Positions 53,694 through 63,351 of a DNA stretch of 64,000 nt are shown piece by piece. Made by a program: the position numbers and the translations under genes. Every line of letters starts with the position of its first letter. The stretch's first letter is position 1. The notes beneath the pieces are model-generated. The model saw only the letters and a program-made list of their open reading frames with translations, made no database searches and was not told where the DNA came from. This DNA is from Clostridium thermosuccinogenes (lineage in GTDB: Bacteria > Bacillota > Clostridia > Acetivibrionales > DSM-5807): assembly GCF_002896855.1 (NCBI RefSeq), contig NZ_CP021850.1, forward strand, positions 1,017,665-1,081,664, written 5' to 3'.

Positions 53694-56576
53694 ATGGTGC
53701 GAGCAATTGTGAAATTTTCGGCTAAATATGTCTCTATGCTGTTATGCATAAGCTTGGTATTGTTTTTTATTTTATGTCCTGTGCATGATTCGGTTGTTAT
53801 TGCAGCAGAGGAAGAAGCATATAAGGACTATATCAGCGAACACAGTCAAGCTTCCATCGGGAAAACCCCGGTGACTTTGAAAGCTGTCCAATATGATAAA
53901 GAAATCGATACATCTGTTTCTGACGGTTTTTTACTGGCCGGGAGCAATTCTACCGTCACATACCACTTTAATTTACCTGAAGAAGGGCTTTACCACATTG
54001 CCCTGAATTACAAGCCTGTAGCCGGTGGTAGTGAAATTATAAGAAAAATACGCATAAATGGTGAATATCCTTTTGAGGAAGCGGAATATATTACCCTCAA
54101 ACGATATTATCGTGACAAGGATCAGGAATATAAAAAGCAAAAAGGAAACCAGACTTTCCCCACCCAGATAGAAGTGGAGGACTGGGTTCAGACTCTTTTG
54201 TTTGCTTCTAATGGCTATATTACAGATCCCCTTGCATTCTTTTTCGAAAAGGGAGAAAACACGTTAACAATAGAAGCGCTTGAAGGCGACATATGGTTGG
54301 ATACAATATCTCTGATCCCAGCTGAACCGCTGCCAAGCTATGAAACATACATTGAAAATTGCCGTGCAAACGGATATATGGAATATACCGGAGAACCAAT
54401 AAAAATACAGGGTGAGGATGCTGCGCTGAAGACAAGCCCGAGCCTTTACCCGATTAATGATCGTACTTCGCCCCTGACAGAGCCATACCATCCGTCCTAT
54501 ATAGTGCTTAATGCTATAGGCGGAAATGCATGGCGAATCCCAGGGCAGACGATTATCTGGGAAGTAGATGTGCCTGAAGCAGGATTGTATAAGCTTGCCT
54601 TTAAATATAAGCAGTCGTATACCCGGGGGACATTTTCCACGAGAAAATTGGCAATAAACGGTTCCGTTCCTTTTGCCGAGGCAAATGACCTCCGTTTTAA
54701 TTATAAGACGAAATTTTCGCTTTCATACCTGGCTGACCGAACAACGGGAGAAGAATATTATTTTTATCTGAAGGAAGGCAAAAACACAATTTCCATGGAG
54801 GTTAGCCTTGGAGTATTCGGTGAACTGGCATCGAGAGTTGAAGATTCCCTCACCAACCTTAACAAGCTTTATCAGGATATTATTGTTATCACCAGCACAT
54901 CTCCGGATAAGTACAGGGATTATAAACTGACTACGCTTATCCCCGACTTGAGGCAGAGGCTGACAACAGAAAGGAACAACCTGAAAGGCATTGTGGAAGA
55001 CATAAACAACATAAGTGGTTCTTTTACCAGTTCTACTTCCATCATCAACATGCTGATTGTAAACTTAAACAAGATGATAGATAAGCCGAATGAAATCGGC
55101 AGATACCTCTCCAGTTTCAAAACCAGCATGTCGGCCCTTGGAGACTGGATAGTTTCCATACAGCAGCAGCCTCTGGAAATAGATTACTTTATACTGGCGC
55201 CGGACGGATACAAGCTGCCAAGAGCTGAAGGAAACTTCTTTGAGAATTTGATACATAAAGTGCGTGCTTTTATTGGTTCGTTCACCACAAATTTTGACGA
55301 GCAGTCGGGAAGAGCTGGGGACGAAGCCAATAAAACCATCGAGGTTTGGGTTTCAACGGGCAGGGACCAGTATGATATACTGCGCCGGATGATAACCGAA
55401 TCCTTCTGTAAGGATTATGGCATAAATGTAGACTTAAAACTGGTAAATGCCGATGCGATTTTCCCGGCCACATTGTCAGGAAACGGTCCCGATATAAATA
55501 TTCAGGTAGCTGCCAGCACTCCGATAAACTTTGGTTTCAGGGACGGAGCTTATGACCTTACTCAATTCAGTGATTTTGAGGAAGTGGCTGCGAGATTTTC
55601 ACCGGCAGCGGTGGATACATTTAGATTTAAAGATGCGTGCTATGCGCTGCCCGACCAGATGAGCTTCAACATGATGTTTTATAGAAAGGATATTCTGGCA
55701 GAGCTGGGCCTTAGTGTGCCGAAGACCATGGATGAGTTCCTCTCCCTTGTGCCTATATTGCAGAAAAACAATATGGACATATATTTTACAACAGGTGCTC
55801 AAACCACTCTTGGAGCGGCCGCAAGCTCCGGCAGTACAAAAAATATAAATCCGGTATATCTGTCCCTGTTGTATCAAAAGGGAGGAAAGCTCTATCAGAA
55901 TGACGGTGAATTTGCGGATATCACCAGCAGTGTTGGAATTGATGCATTTAAATTCTGGACTGAGTTGTATACGAAGCATAATTTTGTTGTAACGACAGAC
56001 TTTGCTACCCGTTTCAGAATGGGTGAAATTCCTATAGGCATAGTGGACTTTACGACCTTTAACACGTTGTCCGTAGCTGCGCCGGAAATCAAAGGCGACT
56101 GGGCTATGGCTCAGATACCCGGAACAGTACGCGAAGATGGTTCTGTTTCATATGAGACACCGGTTACGGTGAGCGGGTCCCTGATTGTAAAGAATATAGT
56201 AGAAAAGAAGGGAACTGTTGATGAAAGTTGGGAGTTCCTGAAATGGTGGACATCTGCGGATACTCAATATACTTTTGCAACAGAAATGGAATCGGTTCTT
56301 GGCTTGGCCGGAAGATACCCTGTTGCCAATCTTGAGGCTTTCCAAAAGATTGCCTGGGGCAAGGAGAATCTCGAAGTGCTGAATGAAAGCCTGAAATGGA
56401 TCCGTGCCGTACCTCAAGTTCCTGGAAGCTATATTACCGGACGTGTTATAGAAAACGCATTTTACTCCGTTGTGACCGAGACGAGCAACATAAACCCTGT
56501 AGATGCTATTTATAAAGCGGTTGACGAGATCAATGCCGAACTGAAGAGCAAGAGGAAAGAGTTTCATTTAGAATAG
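53694..56576 (+). CDS. carbohydrate-binding-like modules fused to solute-binding domain
   Basis: A 960-residue exported protein with no recognised name. It has an N-terminal signal or anchor with no lipobox and an A-A-E-E-E cleavage-like site. Two homologous beta-sandwich modules (about 60-210 and 240-380) carry the patterns G-L-Y-H-I-A-L-N-Y and G-L-Y-K-L-A-F-K-Y, R-K-I/L-x-I-N-G, and E-G/K-G-E/K-N-T, resembling CBM6/35-type modules. A helical segment (about 385-520) follows, then a family 1 solute-binding domain (from about 555; W-V-S-T-G-R-D-Q-Y-D-I-L, D-I-N-I-Q-V-A). The ATG at 53694 has GAGGTG five bases upstream. It probably holds polysaccharide at the cell surface and hands oligosaccharides to the permeases downstream. 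Confidence 0.75.
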   Translation: MVRAIVKFSAKYVSMLLCISLVLFFILCPVHDSVVIAAEEEAYKDYISEHSQASIGKTPVTLKAVQYDKEIDTSVSDGFLLAGSNSTVTYHFNLPEEGLYHIALNYKPVAGGSEIIRKIRINGEYPFEEAEYITLKRYYRDKDQEYKKQKGNQTFPTQIEVEDWVQTLLFASNGYITDPLAFFFEKGENTLTIEALEGDIWLDTISLIPAEPLPSYETYIENCRANGYMEYTGEPIKIQGEDAALKTSPSLYPINDRTSPLTEPYHPSYIVLNAIGGNAWRIPGQTIIWEVDVPEAGLYKLAFKYKQSYTRGTFSTRKLAINGSVPFAEANDLRFNYKTKFSLSYLADRTTGEEYYFYLKEGKNTISMEVSLGVFGELASRVEDSLTNLNKLYQDIIVITSTSPDKYRDYKLTTLIPDLRQRLTTERNNLKGIVEDINNISGSFTSSTSIINMLIVNLNKMIDKPNEIGRYLSSFKTSMSALGDWIVSIQQQPLEIDYFILAPDGYKLPRAEGNFFENLIHKVRAFIGSFTTNFDEQSGRAGDEANKTIEVWVSTGRDQYDILRRMITESFCKDYGINVDLKLVNADAIFPATLSGNGPDINIQVAASTPINFGFRDGAYDLTQFSDFEEVAARFSPAAVDTFRFKDACYALPDQMSFNMMFYRKDILAELGLSVPKTMDEFLSLVPILQKNNMDIYFTTGAQTTLGAAASSGSTKNINPVYLSLLYQKGGKLYQNDGEFADITSSVGIDAFKFWTELYTKHNFVVTTDFATRFRMGEIPIGIVDFTTFNTLSVAAPEIKGDWAMAQIPGTVREDGSVSYETPVTVSGSLIVKNIVEKKGTVDESWEFLKWWTSADTQYTFATEMESVLGLAGRYPVANLEAFQKIAWGKENLEVLNESLKWIRAVPQVPGSYITGRVIENAFYSVVTETSNINPVDAIYKAVDEINAELKSKRKEFHLE

Positions 56577-56596
56577 AGGGGGAAGGAGAGTACGCC

Positions 56597-57505
56597 ATGG
56601 GTGACAAAATACGAGCAAACGGAAAATACAACTTCAGAAGAAATAAAAACTTGTATTTGATGATGCTTCCGTTTCTGATTTTGTTTTTTACATTTAATAT
56701 TTTACCGGTGCTTAGTTCCGTTGTGCTCAGTTTTACCAATTTTAATGTGCTTCAAAAGCCTGATTTCGTGGGCCTTGACAACTATAGAAAGCTGTTTTTG
56801 GTTGACAGTATTTTTACCACGGCAATCAAGAATACCTTTGTTATTGCTGTAATTACCGGTCCCATAGGTTACCTGCTGTCTTTTCTGATGGCGTGGCTTA
56901 TAAATGAGCTTCCCACAAAAATCAGGGCCATACTTACAATTGTGTTTTATGCTCCCAGTATTTCGGGAAACGTATATTTGATATTTGCTTTAATCTTTTC
57001 AGGAGACCCCTATGGGTACTTAAATGCCAACCTGCTGAACTGGGGTTTTATTGACAAGGCGATTTTGTGGTTGCAGGACACCCGGTACATGATACCGATT
57101 GTCGTACTGGTTTCACTATGGATGAGCCTTGGGTTTGGTTTTCTATCTTTTATTGCAGGATTGCAAACTATTGACAAAGCTCAATATGAAGCCGCAGCTA
57201 TCGATGGGATCAAGAATCGCTGGCAGGAGCTCTGGTATGTCACTTTGCCCAACATGAAACCACAGTTGATGTTTGGTGCGGTTATGTCCATCACCACCGC
57301 CCTTGGAGTCGGGGATATAACCGTTGCCCTGACAGGATTCCCCAGCACCAGTTACGCTGCACATACGATTGTGAACCACCTCAATGACTATGGAAGCATC
57401 CGTATGGAAATGGGTTACGCTTCATCCATTGCAGTTGTGCTGTTCGCTATAATGGTGATTTCTAACCAGCTTGTGCAAAAGTTTTTGAAGAGGGTGGGAA
57501 CTTAA
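56597..57505 (+). CDS. sugar ABC permease (MalF type)
   Basis: A 302-residue permease with six hydrophobic helices and the E-A-A-x3-G motif (E-A-A-A-I-D-G-I-K). GGAGAG precedes the ATG. It is one base before the next permease gene, clearly the same operon. Confidence 0.92.
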   Translation: MGDKIRANGKYNFRRNKNLYLMMLPFLILFFTFNILPVLSSVVLSFTNFNVLQKPDFVGLDNYRKLFLVDSIFTTAIKNTFVIAVITGPIGYLLSFLMAWLINELPTKIRAILTIVFYAPSISGNVYLIFALIFSGDPYGYLNANLLNWGFIDKAILWLQDTRYMIPIVVLVSLWMSLGFGFLSFIAGLQTIDKAQYEAAAIDGIKNRWQELWYVTLPNMKPQLMFGAVMSITTALGVGDITVALTGFPSTSYAAHTIVNHLNDYGSIRMEMGYASSIAVVLFAIMVISNQLVQKFLKRVGT

Positions 57506-57506
57506 T

Positions 57507-58448
57507 ATGGCTATTACGAAATTAAATCAACCGTCTATCGGTATACAGAGGCAGAAAATCAAGGTAAAGCGTAGACCCCAAAATGCTTTTATCAGATTTT
57601 TCACCGATAAAAAGAGTACTCGTTCTGTCGGCGGAAATATAGTGCTCGTTATTTCCCTTGCTTTGCTGGCATTTCTGTTCCTGTTTCCTGTAATTTTTAT
57701 GTTCAGCAATGCCTTTAAGCCACTTAATGAGCTTTTGAAATTTCCACCGGATCTTATAGTAAAAAATCCGACATTGGATAACTTTTTTGATCTGGGAGCG
57801 ATATATTCCAATTCCCTTGTGCCGCTTTCCAGATATATATTTAACACTATTTTCATTGTTTTTGTCGGGACAGCCGGGCAAATATTATTTTCCTCCATGG
57901 CAGCCTACCCTCTGGCAAAATATGAGTTCTTTGGCAGTGAATTTATTTCGAAGCTTATCGTCTTGGCCCTCATGTTTTCCACTGCGGTTACTGCCGTACC
58001 CAATTACATAATAATTTCAAAATTGGGCTTGATCGACACATACTGGGCGATTATTTTGCCTGCTTGCTCATCAACATTGGGATTATACCTTATGAAGAAC
58101 TTTATGGAACAGATACCGTCATCCCTCATCGAGTCTGCCAGCCTTGACGGTGCCAATGAGTTTATTACACTCTGGGTGGTGATCATGCCATCGGTGAAGC
58201 CTGCGTGGATCACACTGTTTATAATATCTTTCCAATCCATGTGGGGTGTGACAGGAGGGACATATATTTATAGTGAAGAGTTAAAAACTTTGAGCTATGC
58301 CCTGGGTCAGATTGCAAGCTCTGGTATTGCCAGACAAGGCGTTATGGCAGCAGTTTCCATCATAATGTTCTTAATTCCCACTGTAATATTCATTTTTATG
58401 CAAAGTAATGTCATGCAGACCATGACTACATCTGGAATGAAGGATTAG
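57507..58448 (+). CDS. sugar ABC permease (MalG type)
   Basis: A 313-residue permease with the E-S-A-x3-G motif (E-S-A-S-L-D-G-A-N), preceded by a basic N-terminal tail of about 45 residues. With its neighbour it forms the membrane channel. No ATPase gene is present in the operon within the window. Confidence 0.92.
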   Translation: MAITKLNQPSIGIQRQKIKVKRRPQNAFIRFFTDKKSTRSVGGNIVLVISLALLAFLFLFPVIFMFSNAFKPLNELLKFPPDLIVKNPTLDNFFDLGAIYSNSLVPLSRYIFNTIFIVFVGTAGQILFSSMAAYPLAKYEFFGSEFISKLIVLALMFSTAVTAVPNYIIISKLGLIDTYWAIILPACSSTLGLYLMKNFMEQIPSSLIESASLDGANEFITLWVVIMPSVKPAWITLFIISFQSMWGVTGGTYIYSEELKTLSYALGQIASSGIARQGVMAAVSIIMFLIPTVIFIFMQSNVMQTMTTSGMKD

Positions 58449-58460
58449 GCGGTGATATAT

Positions 58461-60005
58461 ATGAAGAAAAAAGAAACAGGCGCTCGACGTAATTTGGGAT
58501 TAATAAAGCTAAATAGGATGCTGGCCTTGCTTGTGGCTATTTTTGCATTGCTATCCGTAACCTTCATGGAACAGGAAGTGTCTGCTTCGGGAATAAACAG
58601 TTATACCTATTACCGGCATGGAGAAGGGTCGAAAGATTTTTATCCCGTTCCCGCTCCCAGTCCTTATAATTATGTAAAAAGCATATATGCCGAGGATATT
58701 GGTGCGGATAGCCTTTATAAGGCAAACAGCATGTTTGTATCGGAAAAGTATATTTATATTTCTTCCGGAAACAGCATTATCATAACCGATCATGATTTCA
58801 ACAGGAAGCATGTGATAAAAAGCATTGATGATGGTAACGGCGTTCAGGAGCTGACGGATATCAACGGTTTGTTCGTGACGAAGGACGAAGAGCTGTACGC
58901 TTGCGAGCCTCAAAAGGGCCGTGTGCTGCATTTCAACAGCGATTGGACTTTAAAGCGCATCCTGGGCAGACCGGAAGGAATCGTGATCAATGAGAATGTG
59001 GCCTATCAACCGCTGAAAATTGTCGTAGACAGTGTAGGGAGGATGTATATAGTTGCCAACAATGTTTATGAAGGCTTGGTGGAGCTTAATGTAGACGGTA
59101 CATTTTCGCGGTATTTTGGAGTTGTGGAAGTAAATTATACACCTATCGAGCTTTTCTGGAGATCGCTGCAGACGGAAGCACAGCGTGCCCGGTCGGCAGA
59201 GTGGCTTCCTGTGAATTTCAGCAACATAGCCATAGATAATGACGACTTTGTGTATGCAACGGTGGCCGCTTCCGGTGAAGATGAGAAGGAGCCGATAAGG
59301 AAGCTGAACGCAAAAGGAAAAAATATTCTGCGTTATCCCAGCTCAACAGGAATTTATCCCCAGGGGGATTTACATGTAAACCAATACGGACAGAACATAC
59401 CTAAAGGAAAATCCTTGCTTACTGCGGTGGATATAAATGACTACGGTGTGTACGCAGTATTGGATTCAAAGCGCTCAAGAATTTTTGCCTATGATGATGA
59501 TGGATATATGCTTTATGCCATAGGGGAATCCGGGACCACCGAAGGACGTTTCAAGATGCCGGTGGACATAAAGTTTTTAGGTGATGATAAGCTTTTAGTT
59601 CTTGATCGTGGCAATATGTCAATTGAAGTTTTGGAATTGAACAATTATGGCCGGAGCATCCATAATGCGGTTAAATACCAGGCAGAGTCCGACTACCGTG
59701 CCGCAGCTGAAGAGTGGAAAAAGGTAATAGATTATAATCCTTCGTTCCAATATGCTTATGTAGGTATCGGTAAGGCTCTCTATCGTGACGGCGATCATGA
59801 ATTGGCTCAGAAATATTTCCGCCTTGGTCAGGATGTGGATTACTATTCCGAAGCTTACAAAAAGACAAGGCAGGACTTCATAAGTGATAATTTCGGAACG
59901 TTCGTCCTGGTTATCGCAGTGCTGGCTGTTATTTCAATGGCAGTAAAGATGATCAGACAACAGATGAGAGCCAATAAAAAGCTGGATGGAGGTATAAATG
60001 GATGA
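58461..60005 (+). CDS. exported beta-propeller/TPR protein with C-terminal membrane anchor
   Basis: A 514-residue protein of unknown function. A signal-like hydrophobic N-terminus (about 20-40) is followed by a long region with NHL/beta-propeller repeats (Y-I-Y-I-S-S-G-N, G-L-F-V-T-K-D-E-E-L-Y-A, I-V-V-D-S-V-G-R-M-Y, I-A-I-D-N-D-D-F-V-Y). Then come about two TPR units (R-A-A-A-E-E-W-K-K-V-I-D, A-Q-K-Y-F-R-L) and a single transmembrane helix (about 480-500) with a basic tail. It probably faces outward, attached to the membrane. Its stop overlaps the next gene's ATG. The start at 58461 is preceded by GGCGGTG. Confidence 0.75.
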   Translation: MKKKETGARRNLGLIKLNRMLALLVAIFALLSVTFMEQEVSASGINSYTYYRHGEGSKDFYPVPAPSPYNYVKSIYAEDIGADSLYKANSMFVSEKYIYISSGNSIIITDHDFNRKHVIKSIDDGNGVQELTDINGLFVTKDEELYACEPQKGRVLHFNSDWTLKRILGRPEGIVINENVAYQPLKIVVDSVGRMYIVANNVYEGLVELNVDGTFSRYFGVVEVNYTPIELFWRSLQTEAQRARSAEWLPVNFSNIAIDNDDFVYATVAASGEDEKEPIRKLNAKGKNILRYPSSTGIYPQGDLHVNQYGQNIPKGKSLLTAVDINDYGVYAVLDSKRSRIFAYDDDGYMLYAIGESGTTEGRFKMPVDIKFLGDDKLLVLDRGNMSIEVLELNNYGRSIHNAVKYQAESDYRAAAEEWKKVIDYNPSFQYAYVGIGKALYRDGDHELAQKYFRLGQDVDYYSEAYKKTRQDFISDNFGTFVLVIAVLAVISMAVKMIRQQMRANKKLDGGING

Positions 60006-60664
60006 GTGCTTTGATTCAAAAACTAAAAGCGGTTAATTTCAAAGAGGATTTCATCAACTTTCCATTGTATATTATTTCACGGCCGTTTAAGGGATTTGGC
60101 GATTTGAAGTATGAAGACCGCGGCAATCCATACTTTGCCTTTGCAATGATGGTGCTTTTGTGCCTTTTTAATATCTGTGACTCAACCTACAAAGGTTTTA
60201 TTATCACAGGTTATTATTCGGAAAATATGGTTGTTAATACACCTTATATTCTGATAATGACCATTGCTCCGGTTATACTCTTTGTCCTTGGCAACTGGAG
60301 CGTTACGACGATTACAAATGGCAGTGGCTCCCTTAAACAGATTTTCATGGTATATGCATATGCCTCCTTTCCCAAGCTTATCCTCGATGTGATAGGATTG
60401 GTACTTTCCAATGTTGTTACTGCTGAGGAAGCAGCGTTTTCAACCTTCTTTTATGCTTTTGGCACAGTGGCATTTATGCTTTATCTGTTTATTGGTTTAG
60501 TCATGATACATGAATATACCTTTACAAAATCACTGCTGATGGTTATATTAACAATATTAGCCATGTGTATAATAGTGTTCGTGCTGTCATTGTTCATTAC
60601 GCTTACCAACGAAGTATTTGTCTTTTTCAGTACGGTATTTAAGGAAATAGCTATGAGATTTTAG
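60002..60664 (+). CDS. Yip1-like multi-pass membrane protein
   Basis: A 220-residue protein with about five transmembrane helices and the N-terminal R-P-F-K-G-F-G-D-L-K-Y-E motif typical of bacterial Yip1-domain proteins. The function is unknown in bacteria. It overlaps the preceding gene by four bases (ATGA), which couples their translation, and lies 15 bases before the DUF5696-like gene. Confidence 0.8.
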   Translation: MSALIQKLKAVNFKEDFINFPLYIISRPFKGFGDLKYEDRGNPYFAFAMMVLLCLFNICDSTYKGFIITGYYSENMVVNTPYILIMTIAPVILFVLGNWSVTTITNGSGSLKQIFMVYAYASFPKLILDVIGLVLSNVVTAEEAAFSTFFYAFGTVAFMLYLFIGLVMIHEYTFTKSLLMVILTILAMCIIVFVLSLFITLTNEVFVFFSTVFKEIAMRF

Positions 60665-60679
60665 AAGGAGGCAGGTGAT

Positions 60680-63337
60680 ATGGCAATGAAAAAACTGTTG
60701 GCTCTTCTGCTTGTATTTATATTACTTGTCCAGATACAGGTGCCCACTTTTGCAGATGAGGAAAAAGCTGCGGAAAGTGCAGAAGAAACTATAGAGAGTG
60801 TTGAAGAAACTGATGAAGCTGTAGAGAGTGAGGTAGAAGCTGTAGACAGTGCACAAGCAACTGCAGACAGCGTGGAACAACCTACGGAAGGTGTTTCATT
60901 AGAGGATGTCAAACAAGTTGAGGACTATAAGTTTTCCTTTGAAACTGTGGCAAAAAACAGTGAAGCCGAACTGCTCATTGATAAATCGGTGAACGCCCTT
61001 AGACTTGTTTCGCTTAAGACCGGTAATTACTATGATACAAAAATTATGAACGGTCAGCTTGGCAATGATGTGATAAAGAATTTGCAAAAATCGGATTTTT
61101 CTCTGACATATTATACCGACAAGGTAAGAGCGACTATAGAGACGATGGATAGCTACACCAAGAGCATCAAGTTAGGCCAGGTGGAATATAGTCCTATTGA
61201 AAATGGAATCCGGTGCAGCTTTACCTTGGGTGACAAGTCGGCAGTGAATCTTTCCATGTTTCCCATGTTTATCAACAAGGAGAGAATGGAACAGCTGGTG
61301 CTGCAGTATCTGGATGAAAACCAGCGGAAAGAACTGCTTGGCAAGGATGGATATTATACCGAGCAAAAAGAAAGGTATGTCCGAAACTGGGCAGCCAAAA
61401 AGAAGGATGGCACTCCTACACAGGTAGCTATTCCTAAACTTAAGAGAATGTATAACTTCTTCTACGAGATTGGAAAATACAATGAGGAAGAATTGGCAAA
61501 GGATAATGCCGAATGGGGCCAGGAAGAGGCAAGTACCAATATCACACTGAAGGTTGATGTGGAATATATACTGGATGGAAAAGATCTGATAGTCCGTATT
61601 CCAGTGGGAAATATAGTGACGGATGAAAAGCACCCTGTTTCCGAACTGACGCTGGCGCCATATCTGCTTTCCGGTGATATATATGACGAGGGATACATTT
61701 TTGTTCCCGATGGCTCCGGTGGGATCATAAATTTTAACAGTGGAAAAACTTATACCGATGTGCTTTCCATACCGATTTACGGCAAGAATTTGCTGAACAG
61801 CCCCTATTTTTACACTGAGGATTTTGTGCAATCCACCCTCCCGGTTATCGGAATAAAGAAAAACGATACCGCAATATTGGGAATTATTGAAGAGGGTGCG
61901 GAGCTGGCTACGGTCAGCGCAGACGTATCAGGCAAGGTAGACGAATTTAATAAGGTATATGCGAAGTTCGACCTGCTTTACATGGAAAAGGTCGCCATGA
62001 CCGTCAAAGACGGCGGCTTTGTGGTAAAGTATGCCAAGAACGGATACAAGGGCAACATTACCATGAGATATAAGCTGCTGGAAGGAGAAAATGCAAATTA
62101 TACCGGCATGGCCAAGGAGTACAAGAGCTATTTGAAGGAGAAGGGCGCTTTAAAGGAAAACCCTGTACCGGAAAATGCTCCGTTATTCTTGGAATTGCTG
62201 GCATCGGTGCCTACGGAAAAAATGTTCCTGGGTATTCCATACACATCCTATACAAGCATGACATCTACCGATGAGGCTCAGAAAATACTAGAAATGCTAA
62301 AAGCAGACGGTGTGGAAAATATCGTTTTGCAATATACGGATTGGGCAAATGGAGGAATGAAAAATTCCATCTATAAGAACTTGAAAGTCATCAGAAGCAT
62401 TGGGGGAATGAAAGGTTTTAAAGAACTGGTTTCCTTCGCCAAGAAGGAAGGTGTCGCCTTATTTCCTGAGATAAAGATGCTTACTACATACTCCACATGG
62501 GGAGTAAGAGATAATAGGGATATTTCAAGGCTGTTGGACAATACAAAAGCAATAATGCCCAATTTCAACATTGTTACCCGGCAGACGAACAAGATCAGGG
62601 AATGGCTGCTTTCTCCAAGCTTCCTGCCAAAGTATGCCTCCAGCATACAGAAATGGGTGAAAAAGCTGGAAATTGACGGATTGGGATTGAGCAATTCAGC
62701 ACTTTTGCTGTATGGTGATTTTAATACAAAAAAGGAGCTTCTGCGTACAGATGCCAGACCTCTTATTGAGGAAGCCTTTAATACTCTGAACCAGGATACA
62801 AAGCTGATGTTTTCAAACGCCAACAGCTATGCTTTTGGTTATGCCAGCTATATAACCGATCTTCCTACAAGTAACAGCGGCCGCCGGATAGTGGATTACA
62901 GCGTGCCCTTTGTGCAGATGGTACTGGAAAATGACGTGCCTTATTCCATGGAGGACTACAACCAGTACAGTTTGGAAGGCTTTGAAAAGTATCTGTTAAA
63001 GGCTATTGAAACAAAAAGCAGCTTGAAATGGATTATGACTCATGAAAATGAGAGCAAATTGACTGAAGCCTATATATCCAAGAATTTTAATATGAAGCCT
63101 TATTTCCAGACTCAATTCAGCCGTTGGGAAGGCAAGATAGGTGACTATTACGACCAGTATAATGAGTTTTACCAGAAGGTCAAGGACGCTGAGATGAAAA
63201 ACCACGAGGTTATAAGCAGCGATCTTGTCAAAGTTGAGTATACCAATGGGTTGACGGTGTTTATAAACTATGGCAAAGAAGAGAAGACAATAGATGGAGT
63301 TAAAATTGAGCCTCTTTCATACACAATCAAAGGATAG
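60680..63337 (+). CDS. large secreted DUF5696-like protein
   Basis: An 885-residue secreted protein. A signal peptide (about 1-25, ending F-A-D) is followed by a Glu/Ser/Val-rich acidic linker (about 26-75) and a long mixed alpha/beta region. The region with S-V-P-T-E-K-M-F-L-G, V-L-Q-Y-T-D-W-A-N-G-G and L-F-P-E-I-K-M-L-T suggests a TIM-barrel glycoside hydrolase-like fold. I recognise it as similar to the DUF5696 family, which usually sits in operons like this one. Enzyme activity is unproven; no catalytic pair can be assigned by eye. AGGAGG lies upstream of the ATG. Confidence 0.7.
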   Translation: MAMKKLLALLLVFILLVQIQVPTFADEEKAAESAEETIESVEETDEAVESEVEAVDSAQATADSVEQPTEGVSLEDVKQVEDYKFSFETVAKNSEAELLIDKSVNALRLVSLKTGNYYDTKIMNGQLGNDVIKNLQKSDFSLTYYTDKVRATIETMDSYTKSIKLGQVEYSPIENGIRCSFTLGDKSAVNLSMFPMFINKERMEQLVLQYLDENQRKELLGKDGYYTEQKERYVRNWAAKKKDGTPTQVAIPKLKRMYNFFYEIGKYNEEELAKDNAEWGQEEASTNITLKVDVEYILDGKDLIVRIPVGNIVTDEKHPVSELTLAPYLLSGDIYDEGYIFVPDGSGGIINFNSGKTYTDVLSIPIYGKNLLNSPYFYTEDFVQSTLPVIGIKKNDTAILGIIEEGAELATVSADVSGKVDEFNKVYAKFDLLYMEKVAMTVKDGGFVVKYAKNGYKGNITMRYKLLEGENANYTGMAKEYKSYLKEKGALKENPVPENAPLFLELLASVPTEKMFLGIPYTSYTSMTSTDEAQKILEMLKADGVENIVLQYTDWANGGMKNSIYKNLKVIRSIGGMKGFKELVSFAKKEGVALFPEIKMLTTYSTWGVRDNRDISRLLDNTKAIMPNFNIVTRQTNKIREWLLSPSFLPKYASSIQKWVKKLEIDGLGLSNSALLLYGDFNTKKELLRTDARPLIEEAFNTLNQDTKLMFSNANSYAFGYASYITDLPTSNSGRRIVDYSVPFVQMVLENDVPYSMEDYNQYSLEGFEKYLLKAIETKSSLKWIMTHENESKLTEAYISKNFNMKPYFQTQFSRWEGKIGDYYDQYNEFYQKVKDAEMKNHEVISSDLVKVEYTNGLTVFINYGKEEKTIDGVKIEPLSYTIKG

Positions 63338-63351
63338 CGAGGTGGAATAAC

